In this document: one piece after another, positions 45,649 through 54,072 of the stretch | Layout of the letters: every line of letters starts with the position of its first letter | Numbering within the stretch: position 1 is the stretch's first letter | NCBI RefSeq assembly: GCF_014803405.1 | Contig: NZ_JACYFG010000009.1 | Location: 62,001-126,000, forward strand | Source of the DNA: Pelagicoccus enzymogenes | GTDB lineage: Bacteria > Verrucomicrobiota > Verrucomicrobiia > Opitutales > Opitutaceae | DNA: 64,000 nt | Reading direction: 5' to 3' | The notes under the pieces: model-generated | Database searches by the model: none | What the model saw: the letters and a program-made list of their open reading frames with translations, nothing else | Told to the model about the DNA's origin: nothing | Made by a program: the position numbers and the translations under genes

Positions 45649-45957
45649 CTACATGAGGCCAGGCATGCTGAACCCTTGAGTCGCTTTCGACATCTCCTCT
45701 TCGTTGTAGGCCTTCGCCTTGGAAGCCGCTTCCTTGATCGCTTCCAAAAGGGTTTCCTCCACCAAGCTGGCCTCTTCCTTAAGAAGCTCCGGATCGACCT
45801 TGAGCGACTTGAATTCGCTCTGCCCGTTGATGGTGATCACGACGGCGCCGCCCCCGCTGGAGATTTCGAGCTCCTTATTCGCAAGCTCCTCCTGCAAGGC
45901 CTCGATCTTCTTTTGCATCTTGGCGGCTTGCTTCATCAATTTTCCAACTCCAGCCAT
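45649..45957 (-). CDS. YbaB/EbfC family nucleoid-associated protein
   Basis: 102 residues: helix with MAGVGKLMKQAAKMQKKIEA, then a small beta sheet with EISSGGGAVVITINGQSEFK, the typical YbaB order. A dimeric DNA-binding protein that coats DNA; in many genomes it is co-transcribed with recR, as here (22-base gap). The C-terminus ends KATQGFSMPGLM. dnaX, often the third partner, is not in the window. Confidence 0.95.
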   Translation of the reverse strand: MAGVGKLMKQAAKMQKKIEALQEELANKELEISSGGGAVVITINGQSEFKSLKVDPELLKEEASLVEETLLEAIKEAASKAKAYNEEEMSKATQGFSMPGLM

Positions 45958-46047
45958 AATTCAGCTCCTTTTCTAAAATCAGTTTCGGGTTATTCGTTTG
46001 CTAAAACAGCGGGCCAAGCTGCCTCTAGGCTACCGCTTCGTCAATCC

Positions 46048-46959
46048 CTATCCCTCGTCCAGCAGCTCGCTAAAGCCATCGCGAAAACTGGCGAACCGCG
46101 GCTTCCAACCAGTAGCCTCCTTCAAGGCCGCGTTTCGAATGCGACGGTTCGCAGGACGCCCACCTTCCCCCAAGCGACGTGAAGCGCGACCGCTCGAATC
46201 GATTTTTCCCGTGAAAACCGGAGGCGGATTCCCCACCTGGAAGGCAATCCAAGTCGCAATGTCCTGCTTCAAAGCAGGTTCGTCGTCCACCACCGTAAAC
46301 GTCCCGCAAATTCCCTCTTCAGCCTCCCAACAATGCCAAACGGCCGCTGCGACATCTTCGATGCGAACCAAGTTCAAATAGTAGTCGCCCCACCCCGGAA
46401 GCTCCCGCTCGCCCGATCGCAGCCGATCCAGCATCAAATGTCGCCCCGGACCATAGAGTCCAGCCAGACGCAAGACCGCGGCTTCCGCCCTTTCCAGTCC
46501 CTGCAAAAACACCCGCTCGGACTCGCGAACCAAGCGCCCTCTCTCGTTCGCCGGCTCGGGGGCCTCGGACTCGTCCACCCAGCCCCCGTCCGCATCTCCG
46601 TAAACGCTCACGCTGCTCGTGTAGAGCGCCCGCCCGCTGAAGCCGACCTTGCTCGCCCACTTGCTAAGCGACTCGTTACCGCCTATGTAAGACTGACGGT
46701 AGCCTGCCAAGCCACCTCCCGCCGAACTCACGCAGTTTACCACAAAATCAACATCTTCGCCCGCTGCCTCATGCCAGAGCTCAGCGTCAACCATTCCACA
46801 AAACGTCTCCGCCCCCTTGGCTCCTACTTCAGAAAGCGTATCCACATTTCGAGATACAGCCAATACCCGCATCCCCCGCTCCAGCGCCTCCGCAACCAAA
46901 ATCTTGCCTAAGTAACCACAGCCTAGGATCAATAACCGCTTTCCCTTCAATTCCTTCAT
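46048..46959 (-). CDS. NAD-dependent epimerase/dehydratase-like protein (extended SDR)
   Basis: 303 residues. Rossmann motif KRLLILGCGYLGKILVAEAL, a loop with VVNCVSSAGGG, and TSSVSVYGDADGGWVDESEA, where SVYG is the YXXXK-type region; the Lys of the catalytic pair is not evident, so the exact reaction is uncertain. The C-terminus has the substrate-binding part of the extended family (LAGLYGPGRHLMLDRLRSGE). Similar to YeeZ-type proteins. Monocistronic, divergent from the DJ-1 gene. Confidence 0.78.
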   Translation of the reverse strand: MKELKGKRLLILGCGYLGKILVAEALERGMRVLAVSRNVDTLSEVGAKGAETFCGMVDAELWHEAAGEDVDFVVNCVSSAGGGLAGYRQSYIGGNESLSKWASKVGFSGRALYTSSVSVYGDADGGWVDESEAPEPANERGRLVRESERVFLQGLERAEAAVLRLAGLYGPGRHLMLDRLRSGERELPGWGDYYLNLVRIEDVAAAVWHCWEAEEGICGTFTVVDDEPALKQDIATWIAFQVGNPPPVFTGKIDSSGRASRRLGEGGRPANRRIRNAALKEATGWKPRFASFRDGFSELLDEG

Positions 46960-47083
46960 CCGCTTGTTTTCCCTTCCTCCCTGTCAACCCGCAAGCATAA
47001 GCAGCGTGACTTCACCATCTAAGTTCGGCCAGACAGACGCAAAATGATTGCCTGACCTCCCGCCCATCCCCCAAAAAAACAAG

Positions 47084-47644
47084 ATGCCCAACAATCGACC
47101 ACACGCCCTCGTCATCGTATTCGACGGTATCGAGGAGATCGAGGCCCTCACCCCTGTCGATATCCTGCGCCGCGCCGAGGTGGACGTTACCGTCGCCAGC
47201 GTGGACGGCAGTCCCAGCGTCACGGGGCGAAACCAAATCACCTTTTCAGCGGACACTTCCCTTTCACTGGCGAGCAAGCAAACCTTCGACCTGGTGATCC
47301 TCCCCGGAGGCCCCGGCGTTTTGGACCTTGCGGAGGACCAGAATGTACGCGATGTGCTCGTCGGCCAAGACAAGGCCGGCAGGGAACTCGCCGCTATCTG
47401 CGCCGCGCCGAAAATATTGGCCCAGCACGGCATCCTCGACGAGCGAGATGCCACATCCCACATCTCCGTCCGCGACACTCTACCACGCGCCTCGAACGCA
47501 GCCGTCGTCGTCGACCAGCACCTCACCACCTCCCAAGGGCTCGGCACCGCAGTCGAATTCTCCCTTACGCTCGTTGAAAAGCTCAGGGGCAAAACCGCGG
47601 CTCAAGAGATCGCTGCATCCATTCACTACACAGCTTCAAACTAA
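47084..47644 (+). CDS. DJ-1/PfpI family protein
   Basis: 186 residues. Cys106 in ELAAICAAPKILA and Glu18 in FDGIEEIEALTP match the numbering and positions of the reactive Cys106 and Glu18 of DJ-1/YajL-type proteins. Members act as glyoxal/methylglyoxal deglycases or as chaperones and oxidation sensors; which one applies here is not known. The ATG at 47084 is preferred over a TTG 12 codons earlier. Four bases separate its stop from the next gene, so both form one operon with the disulfide reductase. Confidence 0.9.
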   Translation: MPNNRPHALVIVFDGIEEIEALTPVDILRRAEVDVTVASVDGSPSVTGRNQITFSADTSLSLASKQTFDLVILPGGPGVLDLAEDQNVRDVLVGQDKAGRELAAICAAPKILAQHGILDERDATSHISVRDTLPRASNAAVVVDQHLTTSQGLGTAVEFSLTLVEKLRGKTAAQEIAASIHYTASN

Positions 47645-47648
47645 TAAA

Positions 47649-49034
47649 ATGAAAACCTACGACTTTATCGCAATTGGGGGCGGCTCCGGCGGCTTCAACG
47701 CCGCCCGCGTCGCTCGCGGCTTCTCGGACAGCGTCGCCGTCATCGACGGCGCCGACGAACTCGGCGGACTCTGCATACTCCGCGGCTGCATGCCATCCAA
47801 GACGCTCATCTACTCCGCGGAAGTTTTGCACCTCGCCCAAAACGCCAAGAAGTTCGGCCTCGACATCCCCTCAGCGAAAGTCGACATGCCTGCCTTGCAC
47901 CAACGCAAGGTGGAAACCATCAAAGAGTTTTCCGACTACCGCGTGGATTCTATGCGGAGCCGAAAGTACGACCTCTATCGCTCCTACGCAAAGTTCATAG
48001 ATCGCAATACCATCGAACTATCCGACGGCACTCGGCTCCAAGGAAAAAAGTTCATTATCGCCACCGGATCTACTGTATCCGTGCCTTCGATACCCGGACT
48101 CGACCACAAAGAAATCTGGACTAGCGACCAAGTTCTCGACCTCGATTTCCTGCCCGAATCCGTCATCGTGCTCGGAGGCGGTGTCGTAGCATGCGAACTC
48201 GCCCAATTCCTCAATCGAGTCGGCAGCAAAGTCACCCAAATCCAACGCAGCAGCCACATCCTCAAAGACCAGGCAGCTGACGTATCCGAAACTGTCGAGA
48301 AAGCATTCCGCGATGAAGGCATGGACCTCTACACTGGCACCTCCCTCAAACGTATCGAAAAAACGGACACCGGATTCAAGGCAGTCTTCGACCACGAAGG
48401 CTTCGAAAAGTCAGTCACCGCCCAGTATGTCGTAAACGCTCTCGGACGCAGTCCCAACACCGCAAACCTTGGGCTCGAAGCCGCGGGAATCGAGCTGCTT
48501 CCCAACGGCCAGATCAAAACCGACGCGCACCAGCTCACCACCAACCCCGACGTCTACGCCGCGGGTGACTGCGCCGGCCCCTTCGAGATCGTTCACACCG
48601 CCGTGCTCCAAGGCGAATACGCAGCCCGCCACGCGTTCCAAAAGCCAAGCAGCGTTTTCGGCCCCCTCAACTACGACCATATGCTCGACGTGGTCTTCAC
48701 CGACCCACAAGTGGCCCGCGTCGGCCTCACGGAAAAAACGCTCAAAGAACGCGGCATCGACTACATCGCCGCCGACTATCCCTTTGACGACCACGGCAAG
48801 TCCATCCTCATGGAAGCCAAGTACGGCTTCGTTCGCCTCTTCGGCGAAAAGCCAACGGGTCGCATTCTCGGAGCCGAAATCGTATCCAAAGACGCCGGCG
48901 AACTCATCCACGCCCTCTCCGTCGCCGTCTCCAACAATCTGACAGCGGCCGACCTCCTGAAGACGCATTGGTACCACCCAACGCTCGCAGAGATTATCAG
49001 CTATCCGCTCGAGGACATCATTGACGAACTGTAG
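47649..49034 (+). CDS. Pyridine nucleotide-disulfide oxidoreductase (dihydrolipoamide-dehydrogenase-like)
   Basis: 461 residues. FAD motif YDFIAIGGGSGGFNAARVAR, redox pair Cys42/Cys47 in GGLCILRGCMPSKT, NAD(P) motif VIVLGGGVVACELAQFLNRV, second FAD contact NPDVYAAGDCAG, and C-terminal THWYHPTLAEIISYPLED with the His/Glu pair (usual form HAHPTLSE). The family transfers electrons between NAD(P)H and a disulfide or dithiol; whether this one serves lipoamide, mercury or another partner is open, since no 2-oxo-acid dehydrogenase genes are near. The operon partner is the DJ-1 protein. The TAG stop is part of a GTAG-headed repeat. Confidence 0.88.
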   Translation: MKTYDFIAIGGGSGGFNAARVARGFSDSVAVIDGADELGGLCILRGCMPSKTLIYSAEVLHLAQNAKKFGLDIPSAKVDMPALHQRKVETIKEFSDYRVDSMRSRKYDLYRSYAKFIDRNTIELSDGTRLQGKKFIIATGSTVSVPSIPGLDHKEIWTSDQVLDLDFLPESVIVLGGGVVACELAQFLNRVGSKVTQIQRSSHILKDQAADVSETVEKAFRDEGMDLYTGTSLKRIEKTDTGFKAVFDHEGFEKSVTAQYVVNALGRSPNTANLGLEAAGIELLPNGQIKTDAHQLTTNPDVYAAGDCAGPFEIVHTAVLQGEYAARHAFQKPSSVFGPLNYDHMLDVVFTDPQVARVGLTEKTLKERGIDYIAADYPFDDHGKSILMEAKYGFVRLFGEKPTGRILGAEIVSKDAGELIHALSVAVSNNLTAADLLKTHWYHPTLAEIISYPLEDIIDEL

Positions 49035-49080
49035 GAGCGACCTTGTCGACAACCTTGAGCTCGTCAAAAGGGTCACGAAA
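49031..49080 (+). repeat. REP-like element, GTAGGA type, copy 1 of a 50-base direct pair
   Basis: Starts GTAGGAGCGACCTTGTCGAC and runs to about 49080. About 80% of the bases match the copy at 49821. Its GTAG head contains the TAG stop of the reductase gene (49032-49034). Confidence 0.7.
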
Positions 49081-49095
49081 ACCAGCCACCCCACT

Positions 49096-49824
49096 ATGCG
49101 CACTATCATCATCACCGGAGTATCCAAAGGCCTAGGACAAGCGCTTTCCAAGGTCCTAGAAAACGAACAAACAAAGCTCGTAGGATTTGGTCGTACGCAA
49201 GGTGAATTCTCTGGCACCTTCCACACCTGCGACTTCACCAAACCACAACTCGCCGCCAGCATCTTTCAAAAAGCCTTGGCGGACGAACCACTCGAAGACT
49301 CGGAAAGCATCGTATTCATCGCGAACGCGGGGCGACTCGGCTTGTTGCAACCAGCTCAAAACCTCGACCCCTTCGAGATCGAAGAAACCATCGCTGCCAA
49401 CCTGACCCAATCCGCACTCGCGGCTTCCGCCTTCCTCAAACGGGTGGAATCCTTGCCGGTTCCCAAAGCGTTTCTGCAAATCTCCTCCGGAGCCGCACTC
49501 CCAGATAGAGCCAAAGCAAGCTGGTCCCTGTATTGCGCAACCAAAGCCGGACAGGAGCAACTGGTCCGCACCATCGCCAAGGAGCAAGAAAACGCGCCCC
49601 ACCCAACCGTCTTCGCCAACATCAATCCTGGCGTGATGGAAACCGCCATGCAGGAACAGATTCGTAAAACCTCCCCCAGCCACTTTCCGGAGGTCGAACG
49701 ATTTATCAAGCTGAAGGAAGAAGGACGTATCCCCACTCCGGATACGATCGCTCAAAAAATTGCTGACCTAATAGAAAAACCTGAATCCCTCGAAAACGGA
49801 AAAACTTACAATCTCTCCATGTAG
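49096..49824 (+). CDS. Short-chain dehydrogenase/reductase
   Basis: 242 residues. N-terminal NAD(P) motif IIITGVSKGLGQALSKVLEN (TGXXXGXG), IANAGRLG (NAG motif), and the catalytic Ser...Tyr-x3-Lys as ISSGAAL ... WSLYCATKAGQEQL. The Tyr and Lys are four apart as required. The cofactor fits NADP(H) but not certainly. It lies between the two 50-base repeats; the upstream one occupies the gap after the reductase gene. The start at 49096 (MRTIIITGVSKG) is right for the family. Substrate unknown. Confidence 0.88.
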   Translation: MRTIIITGVSKGLGQALSKVLENEQTKLVGFGRTQGEFSGTFHTCDFTKPQLAASIFQKALADEPLEDSESIVFIANAGRLGLLQPAQNLDPFEIEETIAANLTQSALAASAFLKRVESLPVPKAFLQISSGAALPDRAKASWSLYCATKAGQEQLVRTIAKEQENAPHPTVFANINPGVMETAMQEQIRKTSPSHFPEVERFIKLKEEGRIPTPDTIAQKIADLIEKPESLENGKTYNLSM

Positions 49825-49870
49825 GAACAACCTTGTCGACGACCTTAAGCTCGTCGAAAGGGGTCGCGAA
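49821..49870 (+). repeat. REP-like element, GTAGGA type, copy 2 of a 50-base direct pair
   Basis: Starts GTAGGAACAACCTTGTCGAC. It matches the copy at 49031 over about 50 bases in the same orientation. The GTAG head contains the TAG stop of the SDR gene (49822-49824), exactly as at copy 1. Confidence 0.7.
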
Positions 49871-49881
49871 TCACTATCTCT

Positions 49882-50940
49882 ATGCAAGCACCCGAATTTC
49901 TCCTCGAACTCCTGACCGCCAAAAGCCCTTCCGGAGCCGAACAACAAGCCCAAGCGGCTTACGACAAGTACGTCGAACCAGCTTCGGACCTCTACCAAAA
50001 GGACACCATCGGCAACCGCATCGGTATCCTAAATCCGGATGCAGAAACCTCTGTCCTCTTCGCCGGACACCTCGACGAGCTCGGTTTGCAGATCAACTAT
50101 ATCGACGACAACGGTTTTCTCTACTTCCAAACGCTCGGCGGACACGACCGCATCGTCATCTCCGGACGCCGCGTCCTCATTCAGACGAAGAACGGCGTCG
50201 TCAAAGGGGTCACTGGCAAAAGAGCCGTGCACCTCATGGATGCCAAGGATCGCGAGAAGGTGCCGCAAATCCACGAGATGTGGATCGATATTGCCGCCAA
50301 GGATAAGGCCGACGCCCAATCCCGCGTACAGGTCGGCGACGTCGCCACCTACGACCACGAGTTCGAGTTCATCCATGGCAGCGTCGCTACCGCACGAGCG
50401 TTCGACAACAAAGGCGGCTCCTACATCGTCGGCGAAACCCTACGTCGTCTCGCCAAGGAAAAGGACAAGCTGCAAGCCAAAGTCATCTCCGTCGCCAACG
50501 CCCAAGAGGAAGTCGGCGTGCGCGGAGCCATGATTTCAACCTACAACGCCGCCCCCACCTTCGCCGTGGCCGTCGACGTTGGCCACGCCACCGACCACCC
50601 CGACTGCGACAAACGCAAGTTCGGCGAATTCAAGCTCGGCGGTGGCCCCATCATTACGCGAGGCCCCAACATCAACCCCATCGTCTACCAAAAACTGGTC
50701 GAAGCGGCCGAAGCGAACGACATCCCTTACCAGCTCGAAAGCGATCCACGCCCCACCGGCACCGACGCCCGAGCCATTCAAGTCGCCGGCCCAGGCGTCG
50801 CCACTGGCCTCATTTGCCTGCCCCTGCGCTACATGCACACGCCTAGCGAAGTCATCGACCTGCAAGATGCAGAACACTGTATCCAACTCTTGGTTGCCTT
50901 CGCGAAAAACCTGAAATCCGGCGAAACCGGTATTTGGTAA
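49882..50940 (+). CDS. M42 family metallopeptidase (aminopeptidase/endoglucanase M-like)
   Basis: 352 residues. Metal-binding and catalytic motifs of M42 peptidases are present in order: LFAGHLDELG, ARAFDNKGG, NAQEEVGVRGA, DVGHATDHP and LRYMHTPSEVIDL. These two-metal aminopeptidases form tetrahedral dodecamers and trim peptides in the cytoplasm; the older label 'cellulase/endoglucanase M' is not supported. The ATG at 49882 lies 11 bases after the end of the repeat at 49821-49870, so the leader is nearly all repeat. Confidence 0.92.
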   Translation: MQAPEFLLELLTAKSPSGAEQQAQAAYDKYVEPASDLYQKDTIGNRIGILNPDAETSVLFAGHLDELGLQINYIDDNGFLYFQTLGGHDRIVISGRRVLIQTKNGVVKGVTGKRAVHLMDAKDREKVPQIHEMWIDIAAKDKADAQSRVQVGDVATYDHEFEFIHGSVATARAFDNKGGSYIVGETLRRLAKEKDKLQAKVISVANAQEEVGVRGAMISTYNAAPTFAVAVDVGHATDHPDCDKRKFGEFKLGGGPIITRGPNINPIVYQKLVEAAEANDIPYQLESDPRPTGTDARAIQVAGPGVATGLICLPLRYMHTPSEVIDLQDAEHCIQLLVAFAKNLKSGETGIW

Positions 50941-50987
50941 AGCTCCGATCCCTCTAGCCAGAGCCTAGTCGGGCTGCGAGATCCCGC

Positions 50988-51209
50988 CTACACTCGACTA
51001 AGGGCTTTGGCAATTTCATCGAGACTACTCCGTTCGCCACCCCCAAAGCCTTCGCCCGAAGACTCCTGCAAATGGATGGCTTCCGCCTTCCAAGCCTCCA
51101 AGACAGACCGCTTCTCTTCCTGCGTCAGCTCGGCATCCGACAAAACTTCGAGTGGCCGGCTGTACGTCGCCTCTGGATTTCGCTGCGCTTCTCTAAATTT
51201 CGATTTCAT
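50988..51209 (-). CDS. Small conserved protein of unknown function
   Basis: 73 residues: LSDAELTQEEKRSVLEAWKA then EAIHLQESSGEGFGGGERSS. The pattern of an (L)SxxEKxxxLxxWxxxA helix followed by EGxGGGE and a short final helix is one I recall from small soluble proteins in many proteobacteria and other phyla, function unknown. The start at 51209 gives MKSKFREAQRNPEATYSRPL, and the reading frame has normal codon use. Convergent with the M42 peptidase. Confidence 0.65.
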   Translation of the reverse strand: MKSKFREAQRNPEATYSRPLEVLSDAELTQEEKRSVLEAWKAEAIHLQESSGEGFGGGERSSLDEIAKALSRV

Positions 51210-51337
51210 GACGGTAGTCTACAACCAAACCCAAGATCTCGCAACCACACCCTAGATCAAGTCATCCCCGCACTCGTGGAAACGCTCGCAAGGACTTGGA
51301 GAGCAACACCTAAAGAATCCCCTTAACGCGGCCTAAC

Positions 51338-52555
51338 CTACTTTATATAGCCCGGTTTCCCGCCTAGCCAACCTGCCACCATCACTCCGATCGCCGGCAA
51401 AACCAAGAAGCCAAAGGCGATATGCCAGCTGCCGCTACTTTCGCTGAGCCAACCGACGAACCATGGAAAAGGCGCGGCCAACGAGTACCCAATCGTCTGG
51501 GCCATCGCGGATAAGTAGCCTGCCGTATTTGCATCCCAACTACGAAGCGCAATCAATAGCAACACCACGCCGAATCCGGCATTCAAGCCCAAGCCCAGGC
51601 ATATTGTCGCGCCCCCTACCCATCCCAAGGGCAACCATAAGATCCCACAAATACTTAGGGCCGTCAATGCGCCGCATCCAGCGGCAACCCAGCTCTGGGA
51701 ACGTAGCCTTCCCGCCCAAGTAGGCAAAGTGAGACTCGCCACGCAACCGCACAACTGCATCACAGTTGGCCATGTATAAGACGCCGACTCCCCCATACCG
51801 CGTTCTTGGAGCACGATCGGCAACCAAGCCGAACTCGCGTAAAACAAAAGCGACTGCATCCCCATGAAAGCCGTCACCTGCCAGGCTCTCACATTTCGAG
51901 CGAGCTGGGCCAGCGGCCTGAAAGGATTCGTGTACTCACGCGCTTTCGGCTTCCTGAGTACTTGCGGAATCCAGAGGACAAGAGGGCTTAAAGCCGCTAG
52001 CCCCCAAAACCCTAGCGACGCGCTCCAACCGCCCGCAAACGTTTCCGCCATCGGTACCGCCAGGGCAAAGCCCAGCGCCGCGCCGACGTTCATGGCCGTG
52101 GAATAGAGACTCGTCATCACACCCAAGCGATCCGGATAACGGCTTTTCACTACACCAGGCAGAAGCACGTTTCCGAAAGCGATCCCCATTCCCACCAGCA
52201 AGGGACCGCCCACCCGAGCGGCAACGCCCCCGTCTCCCGCCAGGCCCCAAGTGCGGATAAAGCACCCCGCCGCCAATACAACCAAGCCGAGCGCCAAGGC
52301 TCGGGCAAAACCGAGCCAGCTCCCTACCGCGCCTGCTAAAACACTAGCCCCTCCAAACAAGAGAAGCGGCAGGGTCGATTGCAGCCCAATCGTCTCCACA
52401 TCGACCCCATCGGCTATCATCCGATCCACCAACGGCGCGATTCCCGTAATCGCCGGCCGTAGATTGGTTCCAATCAACAACAAGCCGCCGACCAGAAAAA
52501 CGTGCCCCCAAACCGAAGCGCGCCTACTCACAACGCTTCTTCCCCTTGCTCGCAT
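51338..52555 (-). CDS. MFS transporter, CynX/NimT family
   Basis: 405 residues with 12 predicted membrane helices. The first helix region reads LIGTNLRPAITGIAPLVDRM, the signature of the CynX/NimT group (cyanate, nitroimidazole and related exporters or importers). GMGIAFGNVLLPGVVKSRYP follows in the first half. Substrate unknown. Its start overlaps the small zinc-ribbon gene by 32 bases on the same strand. Confidence 0.88.
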   Translation of the reverse strand: MRARGRSVVSRRASVWGHVFLVGGLLLIGTNLRPAITGIAPLVDRMIADGVDVETIGLQSTLPLLLFGGASVLAGAVGSWLGFARALALGLVVLAAGCFIRTWGLAGDGGVAARVGGPLLVGMGIAFGNVLLPGVVKSRYPDRLGVMTSLYSTAMNVGAALGFALAVPMAETFAGGWSASLGFWGLAALSPLVLWIPQVLRKPKAREYTNPFRPLAQLARNVRAWQVTAFMGMQSLLFYASSAWLPIVLQERGMGESASYTWPTVMQLCGCVASLTLPTWAGRLRSQSWVAAGCGALTALSICGILWLPLGWVGGATICLGLGLNAGFGVVLLLIALRSWDANTAGYLSAMAQTIGYSLAAPFPWFVGWLSESSGSWHIAFGFLVLPAIGVMVAGWLGGKPGYIK

Positions 52556-52691
52556 CGTCGCGAGTCAAATCATCCGGCCCAAACTCAGGGCAGCACGATC
52601 CCCGCACCAAGTAACAGCTGTCGCAAACGGTCCAATTCCCCGAGCGCTCCTTTCGCGAAAACTCCACACCGCAACGCTGGCAGCGCGGCAT
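52524..52691 (-). CDS. Small putative zinc-ribbon protein
   Basis: 55 residues: a CXXC pair (CQRCG near residue 4), then CDSC and two more Cys in CCPEF. The four-Cys layout suggests a single zinc ribbon. A start further upstream is possible (52730 or beyond); ATG 52691 is chosen because purine-rich GAGGCGAGGAG precedes it, though very close. It overlaps the MFS gene start by 32 bases in the same direction, which suggests coupling. No family recognised with confidence. Confidence 0.45.
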   Translation of the reverse strand: MPRCQRCGVEFSRKERSGNWTVCDSCYLVRGSCCPEFGPDDLTRDDASKGKKRCE

Positions 52692-52907
52692 CTCCTCGCC
52701 TCGTAAACTCCCTCCATCCAATCCCGCCATTTCCGAAGATAGGCCCGCCCGATGAATCACGTCAACCAAGGCCTTCTCCTCGTCGCAAATGCATAGCTCC
52801 CTAAAACCCGAAAGCGCTGCCCCCCCCCCATTCCTAGTCCCCACAAAGCGACCCAACCTAGGTCGATGGCCCCAAGCAAAATGACCGCCACGCAAACCCA
52901 ACCCGAT

Positions 52908-53510
52908 TTACCTTATCGCCGACTCTAGCAACTTCATAACTGCCCACCGACTCGTCCTCTCAGCCTCCTCGTAGTCCAGCTTGCAGATATCCCGCAAAGA
53001 AACCAACATGTCCGCTCCCAGCATGCCAGCCAAAGAGTGCCGCAGCATATTGTATTCAGAATACTCCAACACTTCTTTCACTGGTTCCAATGCAATATCA
53101 ATCAACAGCAAACGCCGTCCTCCCCTCGAATCACTTTTTCCACCGGTTTCCACCCACTCCGCGAGGGCGCTGCCAAGAAATCGACGGAAGGCAGGCTCGG
53201 TCTCCCTTCCGTTTTTCCACATAGCCGCGTGTAGATGCATCACACGCTGCACCACGTCGCTCGGATGAAGCTTCGAAGGGTCGAATTCCAGAGAATGCCA
53301 CGCGGCATCCAGCCCCGCTTCAAAAACCAACTTCTCCGTATTTGCAAAGTACCGGTAAGCCGTCGCGCGCGAAACGCCTGCTTGCTCCGCTACCGCCTCA
53401 ATGCTAGGAACCTTCCCTTCATCCAGCAACTCGCGCGTCGCCTGCAACAACTGCTGCCGCGTGCGCAACTTCTGCTTGGAGCGTCCCTTGCTGAGGTCGA
53501 AAGTTGACAT
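52908..53510 (-). CDS. TetR/AcrR family transcriptional regulator
   Basis: 200 residues. N-terminal helix-turn-helix with GKVPSIEAVAEQAGVSRATA and YRYFANTEKLVFEAG, as in TetR regulators; the C-terminal helical part is variable and binds an unknown ligand. The ATG at 53510 lies just 13 bases from a perfect 22-base palindrome in the gap to the divergent cupin gene, an obvious operator. It likely represses itself and the cupin gene. Confidence 0.93.
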   Translation of the reverse strand: MSTFDLSKGRSKQKLRTRQQLLQATRELLDEGKVPSIEAVAEQAGVSRATAYRYFANTEKLVFEAGLDAAWHSLEFDPSKLHPSDVVQRVMHLHAAMWKNGRETEPAFRRFLGSALAEWVETGGKSDSRGGRRLLLIDIALEPVKEVLEYSEYNMLRHSLAGMLGADMLVSLRDICKLDYEEAERTSRWAVMKLLESAIR

Positions 53511-53522
53511 TAAGGCTGTACC

Positions 53523-53544
53523 TTATGAGACGCCTGTCTCATAA
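53523..53544. promoter_or_regulatory. Perfect 22-base palindrome, likely TetR operator
   Basis: TTATGAGAC-GCCT-GTCTCATAA, nine perfect base pairs per half. It lies between the divergent TetR and cupin genes, 13 bases before the TetR start and 41 before the cupin start. Size and symmetry are those of TetR-family sites. Confidence 0.8.
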
Positions 53545-53584
53545 CAAGACAAAATCTCACCTGCCACTCAACTCCTTGCTCTCC

Positions 53585-54043
53585 ATGAGAAAATATCCCC
53601 TCGGCACAGAAGTCTGGTTCATCGGCCACAAGGTTCGCCCTCTCCAATCCACCGGCGCCTACGCCACTGCTGACGTCTACGTCACTCCCAAGGTCCCGGG
53701 GCCTCCACCCCACTACCACGAAAAGGCGAACGAACTTTACTACGTGCTCGAAGGCACCATGGAGTTCCTGCGCGGAGAAGAGTGGTACACCGTCACTGCG
53801 GGCGAGAACTTCCTGATTCCCAAGGGCACCATCCACTCCTTCCGCAACAACGGCGACACCGCCACCCGCTTCCTCACCATTCACGATCCCGGCGAGGGCG
53901 CCGATAACCTCTTCCTCAGCTTTAGCTTCGCCACCGACGAGGAGAACGCCTTCGAGAATTCCGTATCCGACGAAACCATACAGCAAGTCCTCGCCGCCTG
54001 CGAAGCCAACGACATGTTCCTAGCCGGCCCTGAGCCTGCCTGA
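53585..54043 (+). CDS. Cupin domain protein
   Basis: 152 residues. Cupin motif 1 is GPPPHYHEKANELYYVLEGT (two His and a Glu as metal ligands) and motif 2 is NFLIPKGTIHSFRNNG with the last His. It is a single-domain cupin, often a dioxygenase, isomerase or sensor-like small-molecule protein; substrate unknown. The ATG at 53585 leaves the divergent TetR operator just upstream, so expression probably follows the TetR ligand. The large secreted-protein gene begins 30 bases after its stop and may be co-transcribed. Confidence 0.88.
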   Translation: MRKYPLGTEVWFIGHKVRPLQSTGAYATADVYVTPKVPGPPPHYHEKANELYYVLEGTMEFLRGEEWYTVTAGENFLIPKGTIHSFRNNGDTATRFLTIHDPGEGADNLFLSFSFATDEENAFENSVSDETIQQVLAACEANDMFLAGPEPA

Positions 54044-54072
54044 GCTCAATACGCCGCGCGGTATTTCGCGAT

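Noticed and set aside
49031-49870. Two 50-base direct repeats as a CRISPR array
   Set aside because: Only two copies, 790 bases apart with a gene between, and the heads form stop codons; the GTAG-headed hairpin explains them better.
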